Shown: positions 28,801 to 38,550, counted from the first letter of the stretch. The stretch is DNA of 64,000 nucleotides from Granulicatella elegans (GCF_020735385.1 NZ_CP085953.1:868001-932000); one strand, 5' to 3'. Translations and numbers: made by a program. The notes: generated by a model not told the origin, from the letters alone.

Positions 28801-29378
28801 ATGGATTTATTGATTCTGTTGGATTTGATTTATATTCTCAAATGTTGAGTGAAGCAGTATTGAAAAAACAAGGAAAAGCTGTTCCAACATTGGAAGATTC
28901 TGTTGAAATTGATTTACAAGTAGATGCTTATATTCCATCTACTTATATTCAAGATGAACGTCAAAAAATTGAAATGTATAAACGAATTCGTTCCATTGAT
29001 AGTATGGAAACGTATCATGAATTATTAGATGATTTTATTGATCGCTTTGGGGAGTTTCCAGATGAAGTGAGCTATTTATTAGAAGTTGGAATGTTAAAAT
29101 ATTTTGCAGAGCAATTATCGATTACTTCGATTAAGAAAAAACGATATTCAATCATTGTATCGATTGCTCAACCGGTGGCTCAACGATTAGAAGGAGTTGC
29201 CATTTTTGAAGCTCTTGGGCCAGTGAAATTACCTGCTCAAGTCACTAAAAAAGGGATGACTTTACAAGTATTACTCAATGTAACGAATCAGCCAACGGAT
29301 TTATGGCTAGAACAATTAAAAATTTTGTTAGAAAAATGTTGTGAAGTTGTAGCAAATCAAAAAGAGGAAAATGACTAA
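25854..29378 (+). CDS. mfd: Transcription-repair coupling factor Mfd
   Basis: A 1174-residue SF2 translocase that removes RNA polymerase stalled at DNA damage and recruits UvrA. The UvrB-like N-terminal region has FSVRGGIVDIYPLDQEHPIR. The RNA polymerase-interacting domain reads GDYVVHVNHGVGVYQGMETL. The motor has Walker A LVGDVGYGKTEVAMRA (about 646-661), DEEQRFGVKHKE, LTATPIPRTL and the helicase tail QLRGRVGRTNRIAYAYLMY. Full length matches the family. It overlaps the downstream flippase frame region, and the operon order is conserved. Confidence 0.97.
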   Translation: MLPLGISKKQIHSFKEWIENLPMMQSQLVLGLTGAAKHLAVANAYDHWKGPIVIVTPTMLQATQLYEELGQWYEDEVHLFTVEESLAAEYSIHSPEVISNRIRTLQFLASGEKGIAVVPLSGIQKPLVPLEVWKKSTVELVVGETRLEVEELVSQLGRMGYRREAMVAAPGEFSVRGGIVDIYPLDQEHPIRLDFFDDELDSLRHFDAETQRSLEMVENIILLPATDIPFEYEVVFEAKAKIQKAYEKDMKSSESDERTQLLTNQMNHLLTQLEEGEIPPKISYWLELFYKEKTTILDYVSKKGYLLIDDYARIQEKQRSLHEEAGLWKIHQLELGMIASSIDMIFEGKKVLKDSTLPRTYFSLFQKGLGRLTFEAIHNIQERSMTQFFSQMPMVKVEADRWAKQKATVIVVVDRLTRASKVEQTFHDFDIPAIITKEVQEGILQIMVGTFSHGFELPQDKFVVVTEKELFNKLTKRAPRTQKISNAERLKSYTELAVGDYVVHVNHGVGVYQGMETLEINGVHQDYMSIHYQDGGHLFVPVHQIKLVQKYVSSDAKVPKLNKLGSSEWAKTKRKVETKIEDIADELIELYAKRDAEKGYAFSKDTVEQKEFEEAFPYSETQDQLRSIEEIKADMQKDKPMDRLLVGDVGYGKTEVAMRAVFKALMDGKQAAVLVPTTILAEQHYENFVQRFADYPFTIGLLSRFRSKKEQQETIDGLKKGQVDVVIGTHRVLSKDVDFLDLGLLVVDEEQRFGVKHKERLKQLKSQVDVLTLTATPIPRTLHMSMLGVRDLSVIETPPSNRYPVQTFVMEQQGITIKDGIERELTRGGQVFYLYNRVETIEKKADELRQLVPEARVGVIHGQMSETTLENILYQFIEGEYDVLVTTTIIETGVDIPNVNTLFIENADHMGLSQLYQLRGRVGRTNRIAYAYLMYQPDKTLTEVGEKRLQAMRDFTELGSGFKIAMRDLSIRGAGNLLGKQQHGFIDSVGFDLYSQMLSEAVLKKQGKAVPTLEDSVEIDLQVDAYIPSTYIQDERQKIEMYKRIRSIDSMETYHELLDDFIDRFGEFPDEVSYLLEVGMLKYFAEQLSITSIKKKRYSIIVSIAQPVAQRLEGVAIFEALGPVKLPAQVTKKGMTLQVLLNVTNQPTDLWLEQLKILLEKCCEVVANQKEEND

Positions 29379-29397
29379 GCAAAGAGAGGAGGAGCTA

Positions 29398-30999
29398 ATG
29401 GTTAAATCGAACAGACAGATGATGCAAGGAGCGTTGGTATTGTCACTAGCAGCCTTCATTGCGAAAATATTAAGTGCCGTTTATCGAGTTCCTTTCCAAA
29501 ATATGGTTGGAAATACTGGGTTTTACGTTTATCAGCAAGTCTATCCCATTTATGGAATTGGAATGACCTTTGCTCTCTCTGGTTTCCCAGTATTTGTGTC
29601 AGCATTGATTGCTCAGTATCGTTCGGATTATGAATTGTCTCTTCTTTTAAAACGATTATTTTGGATTTTAAGTGGATTAGGGATAGGAGTATTTTTACTT
29701 CTATATACACAGTCAGAACTCATTGCTTCATGGATGGGAGATACTTTATTATCCCCAGTCATTCAAAGTGTTTCGTGGATGTTTTTAATGATGCCATTTT
29801 TGGTCATTGCAAGGGGATATTTCCAAGGAACGAATCGAATGGTTCCAACAGCTGTTTCTCAAGTAGTGGAACAAGTCGTTCGAGTAAGTGTTATCTTATT
29901 GGCAGCAAGTTTTTATGGCAGTCTCACGAATGATTTATATGTAGTGGGAACTTGGGCAATGTCGAGCGCAGTGATTGCGGCAGTGATAGCAACTTTTGTA
30001 TTATTGTATTATAAAAAATCAGACTCTTTTGAAAATTGGAATGGCAGTCGAGAGATTGAACCTCGTAAGATTCAATGGGGAGTCTTGCTAAAGAGATTCG
30101 TCATTGAAGGTGGAACTATATGTTTATTAAGTTCGATATTAGTATTGTTCCAATTAATAGATTCATTTACCTTATTTAAAGGTCTAGTAGAACAGGGAAT
30201 CAGTCAAGAAGTTGCCAAAGATTTAAAAGGAATTTTTGATCGAGGACAACCATTGGTGCAATTAGGAATGGTTGTAGGAGTGGGATTTTCTTCAAGCTAC
30301 TTACCCTTACTCAGTCGTAGTTATACAAAGCAACATTTAGAAGAGTTTGAACAATTGAAACAGTCTCTTTTAAAAATGACAATGGTATTTTCAGTGGTAG
30401 CAACAGTAGGATTATTGGTTATTTTACCAAGAGTCAATCATATGCTTTTTGGAGATATTCAAGGAAATGATGTATTGAGTGTTTATAGTATTAGTATTGT
30501 GTTGGCGTCTATGATGATGGCGTACCATGGAATATTACAAAGTACTGGAAAATATTCTATTACGCTTATGGCTTTATTAGTCGGATTGATTACAAAAGCA
30601 TTTGGCAATATGGTCTTTGTTCGATGGCTTCAAACATTAGGAGCTAGTATTGCAACGGTTTTAGGGTTGTTTATGATGCTAGCAATGATTTGGATTCTGA
30701 GTGGAGAGGGAAAATATTCTTTGAATCATCTAAAGTCAACGATGATAAAATTAGGAATTGTAACAATAGGAATGGCAATCGTTGTAGGAATTTTGAATAG
30801 CATTTTTAAAGGTTATTTCCCAGCTGGTGATTCTAGAACAAAAGATACGCTGATTGCTCTATTATTAGTGAGTGTTGGAATCATCGTATTTATAATAGGG
30901 GCGATTCGGATAAAATTATTTACCATTCGTGAATGGTTGATGATTCCAAAAGGGAAAATGCTATTAAGATTTACAAGAAAATGGAAGAAACGAGGGTAA
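29398..30999 (+). CDS. Polysaccharide/lipid flippase of the MATE/MOP superfamily (SpoVB/YabM-like)
   Basis: A 533-residue membrane protein with about 14 hydrophobic segments. The opening [20 protein letters not shown], then [20 protein letters not shown], is typical of the SpoVB/MurJ-related Wzx branch. Family members export lipid-linked wall or polysaccharide precursors. I use ATG 29398 behind AGAGAGGAGGAG; an upstream in-frame ATG at 29371 overlaps the end of mfd. The conserved position between mfd and rqcP matches Bacillus yabM. The substrate is unknown. Confidence 0.85.
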   Translation: MVKSNRQMMQGALVLSLAAFIAKILSAVYRVPFQNMVGNTGFYVYQQVYPIYGIGMTFALSGFPVFVSALIAQYRSDYELSLLLKRLFWILSGLGIGVFLLLYTQSELIASWMGDTLLSPVIQSVSWMFLMMPFLVIARGYFQGTNRMVPTAVSQVVEQVVRVSVILLAASFYGSLTNDLYVVGTWAMSSAVIAAVIATFVLLYYKKSDSFENWNGSREIEPRKIQWGVLLKRFVIEGGTICLLSSILVLFQLIDSFTLFKGLVEQGISQEVAKDLKGIFDRGQPLVQLGMVVGVGFSSSYLPLLSRSYTKQHLEEFEQLKQSLLKMTMVFSVVATVGLLVILPRVNHMLFGDIQGNDVLSVYSISIVLASMMMAYHGILQSTGKYSITLMALLVGLITKAFGNMVFVRWLQTLGASIATVLGLFMMLAMIWILSGEGKYSLNHLKSTMIKLGIVTIGMAIVVGILNSIFKGYFPAGDSRTKDTLIALLLVSVGIIVFIIGAIRIKLFTIREWLMIPKGKMLLRFTRKWKKRG

Positions 31000-31003
31000 A
31001 AGA

Positions 31004-31276
31004 ATGAGATTAGATAAATATTTAAAAGTATCTCGATTGATTAAAAGAAGAAGTGTTGCAAAAGAAGTAGCCGATAAAGGAAGAATTACGGTACAAGATA
31101 AAGTGGCAAAATCTTCAACGGATGTAAAAGTAGGAGATAGGATTACCATTCAATTTGGAAATAAGACTGTAACGGTTCGAGTGGATGCAATTTTAGATTC
31201 AACGAGAAAAGAAGATGCCAAAGAAATGTTTACGATTTTAGAAGAAAAACAAGTAGTGAAAACAGAAGGGTTTTAA
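31004..31276 (+). CDS. rqcP: S4-domain ribosome quality-control protein RqcP (YabO/Hsp15-like)
   Basis: A 90-residue RNA-binding protein. The S4 domain covers the first 60 residues: [56 protein letters not shown]. Bacillus RqcP works with RqcH to add alanine tails to nascent chains on stalled 50S subunits. It follows the flippase gene after 4 bp and is the last gene before a terminator, whereas in Bacillus the divIC region follows. Confidence 0.93.
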   Translation: MRLDKYLKVSRLIKRRSVAKEVADKGRITVQDKVAKSSTDVKVGDRITIQFGNKTVTVRVDAILDSTRKEDAKEMFTILEEKQVVKTEGF

Positions 31277-31283
31277 AACGGAG

Positions 31284-31319
31284 AAGAGAGAGTTGGTTAG
31301 TCCACCTCTCTTATTTTTT
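31284..31319 (+). terminator. Terminator after rqcP
   Basis: AAGAGAG...GTTGG pairs with CCACCTCTCTT, followed by ATTTTTT. Confidence 0.75.
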
Positions 31320-31472
31320 AGGAAAAACTTACACAAAATATTGTACACTCTCGTTTGGTCCTATAATTATAAAGAGCACGATGCTACATTTTCACTCAGT
31401 ACCTTTTGGTGTGATTGTGGACTTAACAATTGTGTTTCTTAGAATGATGCCAAAATGGAAAGATAAGATTTC

Positions 31473-31501
31473 TTGACAATTATGGAAGAAAAGAATAGAA
31501 T
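31473..31501 (+). promoter_or_regulatory. Strong sigma-A promoter for the mgtC-like gene
   Basis: TTGACA (31473-31478), 17-bp spacer, TAGAAT (31496-31501). A TATCA-TTTTGG-TGATA inverted repeat lies just downstream (31513-31528 region) and may be an operator. The stretch 31320-31470 has only a 32-codon frame from ATG 31382 that I do not trust. Confidence 0.75.
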
Positions 31502-31562
31502 AATGGGAACGTTATCATTTTGGTGATAGTACAAAAAATTCAATGATCATGAAGGAGCAAGT

Positions 31563-32261
31563 ATGGTAGAAACAATTTTAAGTAGAAATTTTGATGCAAT
31601 ATTAGAAGTTAGACATTTAATAGCCATTATTTTAGCTTGCTTATGTGGATGGGCTATTGGACATGAACGAAAATCTAGAAATAAACAAGCAGGAATTAAA
31701 ACTCACGTTATTGTAGCGTTAACTTCAGCGTTAATGATGTTAATCTCTAAAGAAGCATTTTTAGATACTTCCAAATTTGATACAGCACGTGTGGCAGCGC
31801 AAGTAGTTAGTGGTATTAGTTTTATCGGTGGTGGAATTATCTTTATGAGAGATAAGAAAATCAGCGGAATTACAACGGCTTCAGGAATTTGGGCAACAGC
31901 AGGTATTGGTTTAGCAATTGGTGGAGGAATGTGGATTTTTGGAGTTGTTTGTGCAGCAGTTGTTGTCATAATCCAATTATTGACACATGAGTCTCCATTG
32001 AAGGCACAAAATCGTCAAGTCAGTATCCATTGCTTAGTCCCAGATGTAACGATTATGCAGAAGATTTATGATTTTTGTCATTTAGAGGATTATCAATCGA
32101 TTCAAGTTGAAGCAAAAGAATTGGATGATGGTCAATATGAACTGATTTTACGTGTAGAGCATGATGAAGAAATTGTAATTGAGAAAATTCAAGAGTATAT
32201 GGAAGAACAACATTCTGATTTAGAAGTGAAGAAGATTAAGTTTAAAACCGAAGAATATTAA
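31563..32261 (+). CDS. MgtC/SapB-family membrane protein
   Basis: A 232-residue protein. The N-terminal membrane domain has RHLIAIILACLCGWAIGHER, the family's GxERxxxxKxAGxxT pattern (NKQAGIKTHVIVALTSALMM), and VSGISFIGGGIIFMRDKK with GITTASGIWATAGIGLAIG. A C-terminal soluble domain of about 90 residues follows. MgtC relatives are linked to magnesium limitation, acid and intracellular survival. The gene lies between rqcP and divIC, which are usually neighbours, and has its own strong promoter and terminator. It therefore looks inserted into the conserved cluster. Confidence 0.88.
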   Translation: MVETILSRNFDAILEVRHLIAIILACLCGWAIGHERKSRNKQAGIKTHVIVALTSALMMLISKEAFLDTSKFDTARVAAQVVSGISFIGGGIIFMRDKKISGITTASGIWATAGIGLAIGGGMWIFGVVCAAVVVIIQLLTHESPLKAQNRQVSIHCLVPDVTIMQKIYDFCHLEDYQSIQVEAKELDDGQYELILRVEHDEEIVIEKIQEYMEEQHSDLEVKKIKFKTEEY

Positions 32262-32266
32262 CGAAC

Positions 32267-32345
32267 AAGACTTGTCTGAGATAGTAAGAAGGACGCCAGA
32301 AACTTCGCAAAGCGAATCTCATGGCTATGTCGAAAGTCTTTTTTT
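32267..32345 (+). terminator. Structured terminator after the mgtC-like gene
   Basis: AAGACTT and ATAG segments pair with CTAT and AAGTCTT, then T7. Inside, a TTCGC-AAA-GCGAA hairpin is flanked by AAGGACGCC and CATGGC. The same internal bases surround the inner hairpin of the element at 4323-4400. Confidence 0.8.
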
Positions 32346-32425
32346 ATAAAAATTTCCATGAAAGCATAGACTAGTTATCATATTCTTGTTATACTCGTCA
32401 TATAATCATTAAAGGAGTCAGTGCA

Positions 32426-32851
32426 GTGAATAAACAGCAACAAGAAAATAGCAACATTATTGCGTTTAAAGCAAAAAAGAAAAAATTGCATAAAAATGTT
32501 CATTTACCGAAAGTGCCTGTGTGGAAACGAGTAGCTGTATGGCATTCATTACTTATGGCAGTAGTGATAGCTGTTATTGGAACACTGATTTTACAAATTG
32601 TTGGACAGATGAATCAAGCTAGTAAGATTGAAGCACAAATCGTAGAAGCGAAAAAAGAAGAAGCAAAAGAAAAAGAAAAACAAAAGGCTCTAGTTCAACA
32701 AGTTGAGTTATTACAACAAGATGATTATGTTGCAAAACTTGCACGAAGTGAATATTACTTAAGTAAATCAGGAGAAATTATTTTCAATACACCTGATGAT
32801 GCTGCGCAAAATAAAATTCAACAAGCAAAAGATAATCAATCTCGTCATTAA
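32426..32851 (+). CDS. divIC: Septum formation initiator DivIC
   Basis: A 141-residue bitopic membrane protein of the divisome (FtsB/DivIC family). A basic cytoplasmic N-terminus (KAKKKKLHKNVHLPK) precedes one transmembrane helix at about residues 45-65 (LMAVVIAVIGTLILQIVGQM). A coiled coil rich in E, K and Q follows, then the family motif DDYVAKLARSEYYLSKSGEI. It starts at GTG 32426 with AAAGGAG eight bases before. The place before yabR and tilS is conserved. Confidence 0.93.
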   Translation: MNKQQQENSNIIAFKAKKKKLHKNVHLPKVPVWKRVAVWHSLLMAVVIAVIGTLILQIVGQMNQASKIEAQIVEAKKEEAKEKEKQKALVQQVELLQQDDYVAKLARSEYYLSKSGEIIFNTPDDAAQNKIQQAKDNQSRH

Positions 32852-32943
32852 TTTTTGCAAAGTGCTACGAATGTTAGAAATAATCTTTTATACTCGTTGA
32901 GCGTGTGTATAAAAGGAAAATTTGAAGGAGGAACGCTTTTTAT

Positions 32944-33435
32944 ATGTCAATTGAGGTAGGGAATATTTTACCTGGTAAAGTAACTGGTATTACAAATTTT
33001 GGGGCTTTTGTGGATTTAGGAAATCGTAAAACGGGTTTAGTTCACATTAGTGAAGTATCTAACTCTTATATTAAAGATATTAAAGATGTCTTAACAGTTG
33101 GAGATGAAGTACAAGTAAAAGTAATGGAAATTTCTGGAGACGGAAAAGTAAGTTTATCAATTCGTCGTGCAAGTGCCGATTTTTCTGAAGAAACTGTTGA
33201 AGAAAAGCCAAAATTCCAAAAATCAGCTTCACGTAATCAAGAAGGTCAAGGGTTTAAAAAGCCTTATTCAGCTAAATCAGCTCCGTCGTTTGAAAAAAAA
33301 TCTCCATCACAAGCAAAAGTGAATGATTTTGATGCAATGATGAGTTCCTTCTTAAAAGATTCTGAAGATCGTTTAACTTCATTAAAACGTAATACAGAAG
33401 GCAAACGTGGCGGACGTGGCGGACGTCGCTCATAA
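32944..33435 (+). CDS. S1-domain RNA-binding protein (YabR-like)
   Basis: A 163-residue cytoplasmic protein. An S1 domain covers residues 1-75: EVGNILPGKVTGITNFGAFV, TGLVHISEVSNSYIKDI, GDGKVSLSIRRA. A low-complexity linker and a glycine/arginine-rich tail (GKRGGRGGRRS) follow and probably also touch RNA. Relatives are called YabR in Bacillus and CvfD/Yugi in streptococci, where they influence gene expression. The start ATG 32944 is behind GAAGGAGGA. Confidence 0.9.
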   Translation: MSIEVGNILPGKVTGITNFGAFVDLGNRKTGLVHISEVSNSYIKDIKDVLTVGDEVQVKVMEISGDGKVSLSIRRASADFSEETVEEKPKFQKSASRNQEGQGFKKPYSAKSAPSFEKKSPSQAKVNDFDAMMSSFLKDSEDRLTSLKRNTEGKRGGRGGRRS

Positions 33436-33446
33436 TAAAGTATTCT

Positions 33447-33477
33447 AATGAGGCTGGAAATATCCAGTCTCATTTTT
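33447..33477 (+). terminator. Terminator after yabR-like gene
   Basis: AATGAGGCTGG pairs with CCAGTCTCATT around a short AT-rich loop, then T5. Confidence 0.8.
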
Positions 33478-33514
33478 GTCATTGGAAGATATCAATCAGA
33501 TGGGAGGTGTTTGA

Positions 33515-34858
33515 ATGAAGAATGTAGAACGATTTTTAAAGCAATATATTCCTAATTGGCAACAAGAGTCTTTTTTATTAGCTGTTTCGGGTGGTGTAGA
33601 TTCGATGGTGTTATTGGAGAGTTTTTTCTTGATTCAAAAAAAATATCCGTTATTACAGTTTTCGGTTGTTTATATTCATCATCATCTTAGAAAAGAATCA
33701 GATGAAGAAGAGTCGATGGTTCGAATTTTTTGTAGTGAAAGAAATATTTCGCTGGAAGTGCATCATTGGGAACAAGGAGCTAGTCAGACAGTAGGAATTG
33801 AAGAAAAAGCAAGAAAATTTCGCTATCAAAAATTGGAAGAATCTATGAATAAAAATCAAGCCCCTTATGTCGTTGTAGCTCATCATGCAGATGATCAATC
33901 GGAAACGGTTTTAATGAAATTAACTAGAGGAAGTACGCTTGAAGGGATTGCAGGAATGAAGCCAATTCGTTCTTTTGGTAATGGCTATCTCATTCGTCCT
34001 TTTTTAACGGTGAATAAAGAAGAATTATACAAGTATGCTTCGATTCATCAAATACCTTATCGAGAAGATGCCTCGAATCAAAGTTTAGAATATACGAGAA
34101 ATCGATTTAGACAGGAAATCATTCCGCTTTTCAAACAGGAAAACCCTAAATTGAATCAAAAAATTCAAGAATTTACGCAAACGTTACAAGAACAACAAGA
34201 ATTGATTTTACATCTAGCTTATCAATGGATGGAACAAGAAATAGTAGAATTACATAACGGTTGGTCTTGGAATCGCGAAAATTACATCAAGCAACCAGTA
34301 GGACTTCAAAAAGTTATTTTAGTAGAACTATCTAAAAAACTTTGGGGATTATTGAGTACAAAAAATGTATCCGAGATTCAAAAAGCTGTTTTGTCGGATA
34401 AGTCTCAACTGAGTTTGAATTTGCCAAAAGGATGGGTTTTCCAAAAAAGATATGATCAATTACAGATTGTAAAAGAAGAAAAAAATGACATTCCCTATCA
34501 AGAAATAAGTGTAGAAAATATTCAATCAGCAGATATTGTGTTATCAGAAGATGAAGTTGTATCATTTACAGCAAAAAAGGGGTGGAAGATGTTTGTATCG
34601 AGGGAAGATTTTCCATTAACCATTCGTAGGAGAAAGCCAAATGATTGTTTTCTTTTGAACGAAAATCAACATCAGAGTATAAGAAGATGGTGTATTAATC
34701 AGAAAATTCCTAAAGAAGAAAGGGATAAATTATGGGTTGTAGAAAATTCTTCAAAAGAAATCATCGCAATATTAGGATTTCGCAAAACACAATCATTGTC
34801 CAAAAGCAAAGAAACTGATAGAATAAGAATAGTCTATAGAAAAAAGAAGAGGTGCTAA
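33515..34858 (+). CDS. tilS: tRNA(Ile)-lysidine synthetase
   Basis: A 447-residue enzyme that converts the wobble cytidine of tRNA-Ile(CAU) to lysidine so that it reads AUA. The PP-loop ATP site is [15 protein letters not shown] (about 21-35), and further motifs [20 protein letters not shown] and [17 protein letters not shown] follow. The C-terminal substrate domain is in [20 protein letters not shown] and [18 protein letters not shown]. It starts behind GGGAGGTG and ends 2 bp before hpt, as in Bacillus. Confidence 0.96.
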   Translation: MKNVERFLKQYIPNWQQESFLLAVSGGVDSMVLLESFFLIQKKYPLLQFSVVYIHHHLRKESDEEESMVRIFCSERNISLEVHHWEQGASQTVGIEEKARKFRYQKLEESMNKNQAPYVVVAHHADDQSETVLMKLTRGSTLEGIAGMKPIRSFGNGYLIRPFLTVNKEELYKYASIHQIPYREDASNQSLEYTRNRFRQEIIPLFKQENPKLNQKIQEFTQTLQEQQELILHLAYQWMEQEIVELHNGWSWNRENYIKQPVGLQKVILVELSKKLWGLLSTKNVSEIQKAVLSDKSQLSLNLPKGWVFQKRYDQLQIVKEEKNDIPYQEISVENIQSADIVLSEDEVVSFTAKKGWKMFVSREDFPLTIRRRKPNDCFLLNENQHQSIRRWCINQKIPKEERDKLWVVENSSKEIIAILGFRKTQSLSKSKETDRIRIVYRKKKRC

Positions 34859-34859
34859 T

Positions 34860-35402
34860 ATGTTAGATAATTATATTGCAGAAGTAGTTGTCAGCAAGAA
34901 AGAATTAGAAGAAACAATTGAAAAATTAGGGAAGACTTTAACAGCAGAGTATCAAGATAAAAATCCATTAGTCATTTGTATTTTAAAAGGAGCTATTTTC
35001 TTTATGACAGACCTTGTTCGTGCGATGGACTGTGATTTAGAAGTAGATTTTATGGATGTATCTAGTTATGGAGATGCATTTGAATCAAGTGGTGAAGTTC
35101 GTATTTTGAAAGATTTAGATCAAAGTGTAAAAGATCGTCACGTGTTAATTGTAGAAGATATTATTGATACAGGTCGTGCTTTAGCGCATGTGGTTGAACT
35201 ATTAAAACATCGTCAAGCAGCAAGTGTTAAAATCGTAACATTATTAGATAAACAAGAACGTCGTGTTATTGCTATTGATGCGGATTATGTTGGAGTGGAA
35301 GTTCCAAATAAATTTGTAGTGGGTTATGGTTTAGATTACAAACAAAACTTAAGAAACTTGCCATATATTGGCGTATTAAAACCAGAAGTGTATGAATCAT
35401 AA
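34860..35402 (+). CDS. hpt: Hypoxanthine-guanine phosphoribosyltransferase
   Basis: A 180-residue purine salvage enzyme. The PRPP-binding motif [20 protein letters not shown] is at about residues 96-115, and the pyrophosphate loop [19 protein letters not shown] and [19 protein letters not shown] complete the site. The C-terminal [17 protein letters not shown] binds the base. In Firmicutes it lies between tilS and ftsH and can form a complex with TilS that activates ftsH transcription; that regulation here is inferred from order only. Confidence 0.96.
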   Translation: MLDNYIAEVVVSKKELEETIEKLGKTLTAEYQDKNPLVICILKGAIFFMTDLVRAMDCDLEVDFMDVSSYGDAFESSGEVRILKDLDQSVKDRHVLIVEDIIDTGRALAHVVELLKHRQAASVKIVTLLDKQERRVIAIDADYVGVEVPNKFVVGYGLDYKQNLRNLPYIGVLKPEVYES

Positions 35403-35419
35403 GATTTGGTTAAGTTAAT

Positions 35420-35457
35420 CATCAAAAATGGTCAAACGCCCTTGTGTGTGATACACT
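35420..35457 (+). promoter_or_regulatory. Candidate CtsR operator overlapping the ftsH promoter
   Basis: CATCAAA-AAT-GGTCAAA (35420-35436) is close to the CtsR box RGTCAAA-NAN-RGTCAAA; the second heptad is perfect. It overlaps a weak -35 (TGGTCA, 35429-35434), 17 bp from the TG-extended -10 TACACT (35452-35457). CtsR control of ftsH has been described in lactobacilli. Confidence 0.6.
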
Positions 35458-35493
35458 AAGCTATACAACAATTTATGAATTGCAGGAGGCAAA

Positions 35494-37542
35494 ATGAATA
35501 CAAATAATAATCGTCAAATATTTCGTAATGGACTAATGTATATTATGATTTTTGTGGCAATTGTTGGTTTAGTTTCTTGGTTTAATCAAGGTTCTAATGG
35601 ACAAACGACAGAAGTTAGTTATACACAATTCATTCAAGAATTGAAAAAAGGTGACATTAAAGAAATTAAAATGCAGTATGCAAACTCCGTTTATACAATA
35701 ACTGGAGAATATAAAGAAGCAAAAGAAAATACAAATACAACTTCTAAAGGTTTATCTGTATTTGATAAAAGATCTTCTAAAACTTCGAATTTTAAAACAA
35801 CCGTTTTACCAAATGATGGAACGGTAACAGAAATTAATAATGCAGCTCAACAAGCAGGCACTCAAATTACGACTCTTCCTGAAAGTCAGTCTGGAGTTTG
35901 GTTATCATTATTTTTACAGGTAGTAATTCCAATTGCGATTTTTGGATTTTTAATGTATAACGTATTTTCAAGTCAAATGGGACAAGGTGGCCCACGTGGT
36001 GTAATGAATTTTGGTCGTTCAAAAGCAACCGATCAAAAACAAAAAGTAAAAGTTCGTTTCTCAGATGTAGCAGGAGCGGAAGAAGAAAAACAAGAATTAG
36101 TAGAAGTAGTAGAATTCTTAAAAGACCCTCGTAAATTTACAGCTCTTGGAGCTCGTATTCCCGCAGGTGTCTTATTAGAAGGCCCTCCAGGGACAGGTAA
36201 AACGTTATTAGCAAAAGCGGTTGCTGGTGAAGCAAATGTACCATTCTTCTCAATTTCAGGTTCTGAATTTGTTGAAATGTTCGTAGGGGTAGGGGCAAGC
36301 CGTGTTCGTGATTTATTTGAAAATGCGAAGAAAAACGCTCCAGCTATTATCTTTATTGATGAAATCGATGCTGTTGGTCGTCAACGTGGTACAGGTATGG
36401 GTGGAGGTCACGATGAACGTGAACAAACTCTAAACCAATTATTAGTTGAAATGGATGGTTTTGAAGGAACAGAAGGCGTCATCGTGATTGCTGCAACAAA
36501 CCGTTCAGATGTACTAGACCCTGCTTTATTACGTCCAGGACGCTTTGACCGTCAAGTGTTAGTAGGTCGTCCAGATGTTAAAGGACGTGAAGCTATTCTG
36601 AAAGTTCATGCTAGAAATAAAAAATTAGCAAAAGAAGTGGACTTGAAAGTGATTGCTCAACAAACTCCAGGATTTTCTGGTGCTGAATTAGAAAACTTAT
36701 TAAATGAAGCGGCGTTAGTAGCTGCAAGAAGAGATAAAAAATCTATTGATAAATTAGATGTCGATGAAGCACATGATCGTGTGATTGCAGGACCGGCGAA
36801 AAAAGATCGTGCGATTAGTGAAAAAGAACGTAAAATGGTTGCTTTCCACGAAGCTGGTCATACAGTTGTGGGGATGGTATTGAGTGATGCACGTGTTGTT
36901 CATAAAGTAACAATTGTTCCTCGTGGACGTGCAGGTGGATATGCGATTATGCTTCCAAAAGAAGATCGCTTCTTATTGACTAAAAAAGAATTATTCGAGC
37001 AAGTGGTTGGATTACTTGGGGGACGTGCTGCTGAAGAATTTATCTTTAATGAGAAAACAACAGGAGCAAGTAATGATTTTGAACAAGCAACTGGAATCGT
37101 TCGTAGTATGATTACAGAGTACGGAATGTATGATGAATTAGGAACGGTTCAATATGAAGGACATCATCAAGTCTTTATTGGACGTGATTATGGACAAACA
37201 AAAGCATATTCAGAACAAGTGGCTTTTGAAATTGACAATGCTGTTCGCTCTATTATGAAAGAAGCTTATGCAAAAGCTTTACAAATTTTAGAAGAACATC
37301 AAGAGCAATTAACGCTCATTGCTGAAAAATTATTAGAATTAGAAACTCTAGACGAACGCACGATTAAAGCATTGTTTGAAACTGGAGAAATGCCAACAGA
37401 AGATGTGGAGGAAGAGTATCCGAGTGAAGTACAAGCAGCAAGTTTTGAAGAAACTAAAAAAGCTTTAGAAAAACGTGAAGCTTCAAAACAAGAGGATTTT
37501 GAAGAAAAATCTGATTCAGATACGGATTCAGAACAAGAATAA
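35494..37542 (+). CDS. ftsH: ATP-dependent zinc metalloprotease FtsH
   Basis: A 682-residue membrane-anchored AAA+ protease that degrades misfolded membrane and regulatory proteins. Two transmembrane helices flank an extracytoplasmic domain (about 13-30 and 137-158). The AAA domain has Walker A GPPGTGKT (230-237), [13 protein letters not shown] and the second region of homology [20 protein letters not shown]. The zinc site HEAGH is at 452-456. The acidic, serine-rich tail ([11 protein letters not shown]) is common in lactobacilli. It starts behind AGGAGG. Confidence 0.97.
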   Translation: MNTNNNRQIFRNGLMYIMIFVAIVGLVSWFNQGSNGQTTEVSYTQFIQELKKGDIKEIKMQYANSVYTITGEYKEAKENTNTTSKGLSVFDKRSSKTSNFKTTVLPNDGTVTEINNAAQQAGTQITTLPESQSGVWLSLFLQVVIPIAIFGFLMYNVFSSQMGQGGPRGVMNFGRSKATDQKQKVKVRFSDVAGAEEEKQELVEVVEFLKDPRKFTALGARIPAGVLLEGPPGTGKTLLAKAVAGEANVPFFSISGSEFVEMFVGVGASRVRDLFENAKKNAPAIIFIDEIDAVGRQRGTGMGGGHDEREQTLNQLLVEMDGFEGTEGVIVIAATNRSDVLDPALLRPGRFDRQVLVGRPDVKGREAILKVHARNKKLAKEVDLKVIAQQTPGFSGAELENLLNEAALVAARRDKKSIDKLDVDEAHDRVIAGPAKKDRAISEKERKMVAFHEAGHTVVGMVLSDARVVHKVTIVPRGRAGGYAIMLPKEDRFLLTKKELFEQVVGLLGGRAAEEFIFNEKTTGASNDFEQATGIVRSMITEYGMYDELGTVQYEGHHQVFIGRDYGQTKAYSEQVAFEIDNAVRSIMKEAYAKALQILEEHQEQLTLIAEKLLELETLDERTIKALFETGEMPTEDVEEEYPSEVQAASFEETKKALEKREASKQEDFEEKSDSDTDSEQE

Positions 37543-37546
37543 TGAC

Positions 37547-37595
37547 AAGAAAGTGAGAAGGAGAAGTTAACGCTTTTCTTTCCCACTTTTCTTTT
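37547..37595 (+). terminator. Hairpin between ftsH and hslO
   Basis: AAAGTGAGAAGGAGAAG pairs with CTTTTCTTTCCCACTTT, followed by TCTTTT. It probably ends or reduces ftsH transcription. Confidence 0.65.
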
Positions 37596-37618
37596 ATGAA
37601 GGAAAGAAGGAATGAAGA

Positions 37619-38518
37619 ATGAAAGATCATTTATTAAAAGTTCTAGCTTTTAATGATGAAGTGAAAGCGGTAGCGATTGTAGCTACGGAAACAGTATCTC
37701 AAGCACAAAAACGACATGACACATGGAATGCAGCTACAGCAGCATTAGGACGTACGATGATTGGAACTCAATTATTAGCGACTAGTTTAAAAGGAAAAGA
37801 AAAAATAACGGTTCAAGTGAATGGAGATGGGCCTGGTGGAAAAATCATGGCGGAAGCGAATGGGTTAGGTCAAATGAGAGGTTATATTTCCAATTCGCAT
37901 GTAAGTTTGCCTTTAAATGAAAAAGAGAAACTAGATGTGCGTGGCGTTGTGGGAACTAATGGGACGATTACCGTCATTAAGGATTTACAAATGAAAGAAC
38001 CATTTTCTGGACAAATTCCAATTGTAGATGGTGAACTCGGAATGGACTTTACATATTATTTAGCTGTTTCAGAGCAAATAAATGGAGCCGTTGGTGTTTC
38101 TGTTTTAGTGAATCCAGATGAATCTGTTCGTGCAGCGGGTGGATTTATGATTCAATTACTTCCAGGAGCTAGCGAAGAAACGATTGTAGAAATTGAACGC
38201 CGTATTAGCGAAATGCCTCTTGTTTCAAAATTAATTGACCAACAAGAAGAACCAATTGATTTATTAAATCGTCTGCTAGGAAAAGAAAATATTAAAGTGT
38301 TGGAAAAATTACCGGTAGAATTTCATTGTCCTTGTACAAGAGAAAGATTTAGTGCAGGATTATTATCGATTGGAGTAGAAGACTTACAACATTTAATTGA
38401 TGAAGATCATGGAGCAGAAATTGTTTGTCATTTCTGCGGAGAGAAATATCAATTTACAGAAGAAAATTTAAATGAATTAATTGAAGAAATTCAAAGTCAA
38501 AAAATATGTAGAAAATAA
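37619..38518 (+). CDS. hslO: Redox-regulated holdase chaperone Hsp33
   Basis: A 299-residue cytoplasmic chaperone activated by oxidation. The N-terminal domain includes TAALGRTMIGTQLLATSLKG and NGDGPGGKIMAEANGLGQMR. The C-terminal zinc switch has the four cysteines in HCPCTRERF and VCHFCGEKY (CxC and CxxC). Its place after ftsH is conserved in Firmicutes and fits a stress-response block. It starts on ATG 37619, nine bases after GAAAGAAGGAA, and ends at a strong terminator. Confidence 0.95.
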   Translation: MKDHLLKVLAFNDEVKAVAIVATETVSQAQKRHDTWNAATAALGRTMIGTQLLATSLKGKEKITVQVNGDGPGGKIMAEANGLGQMRGYISNSHVSLPLNEKEKLDVRGVVGTNGTITVIKDLQMKEPFSGQIPIVDGELGMDFTYYLAVSEQINGAVGVSVLVNPDESVRAAGGFMIQLLPGASEETIVEIERRISEMPLVSKLIDQQEEPIDLLNRLLGKENIKVLEKLPVEFHCPCTRERFSAGLLSIGVEDLQHLIDEDHGAEIVCHFCGEKYQFTEENLNELIEEIQSQKICRK

Positions 38519-38524
38519 TTTTTT

Positions 38525-38550
38525 GAGACGATTGATGTCGTCTCTTTTTT
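38525..38550 (+). terminator. Terminator after hslO
   Basis: GAGACGA pairs with TCGTCTC around TTGATG, then T6. Confidence 0.85.

Noticed and set aside
31382-31480. A 32-codon frame before the mgtC promoter
   Set aside because: It has no ribosome site, no recognisable product, and runs into the -35 of the next gene.
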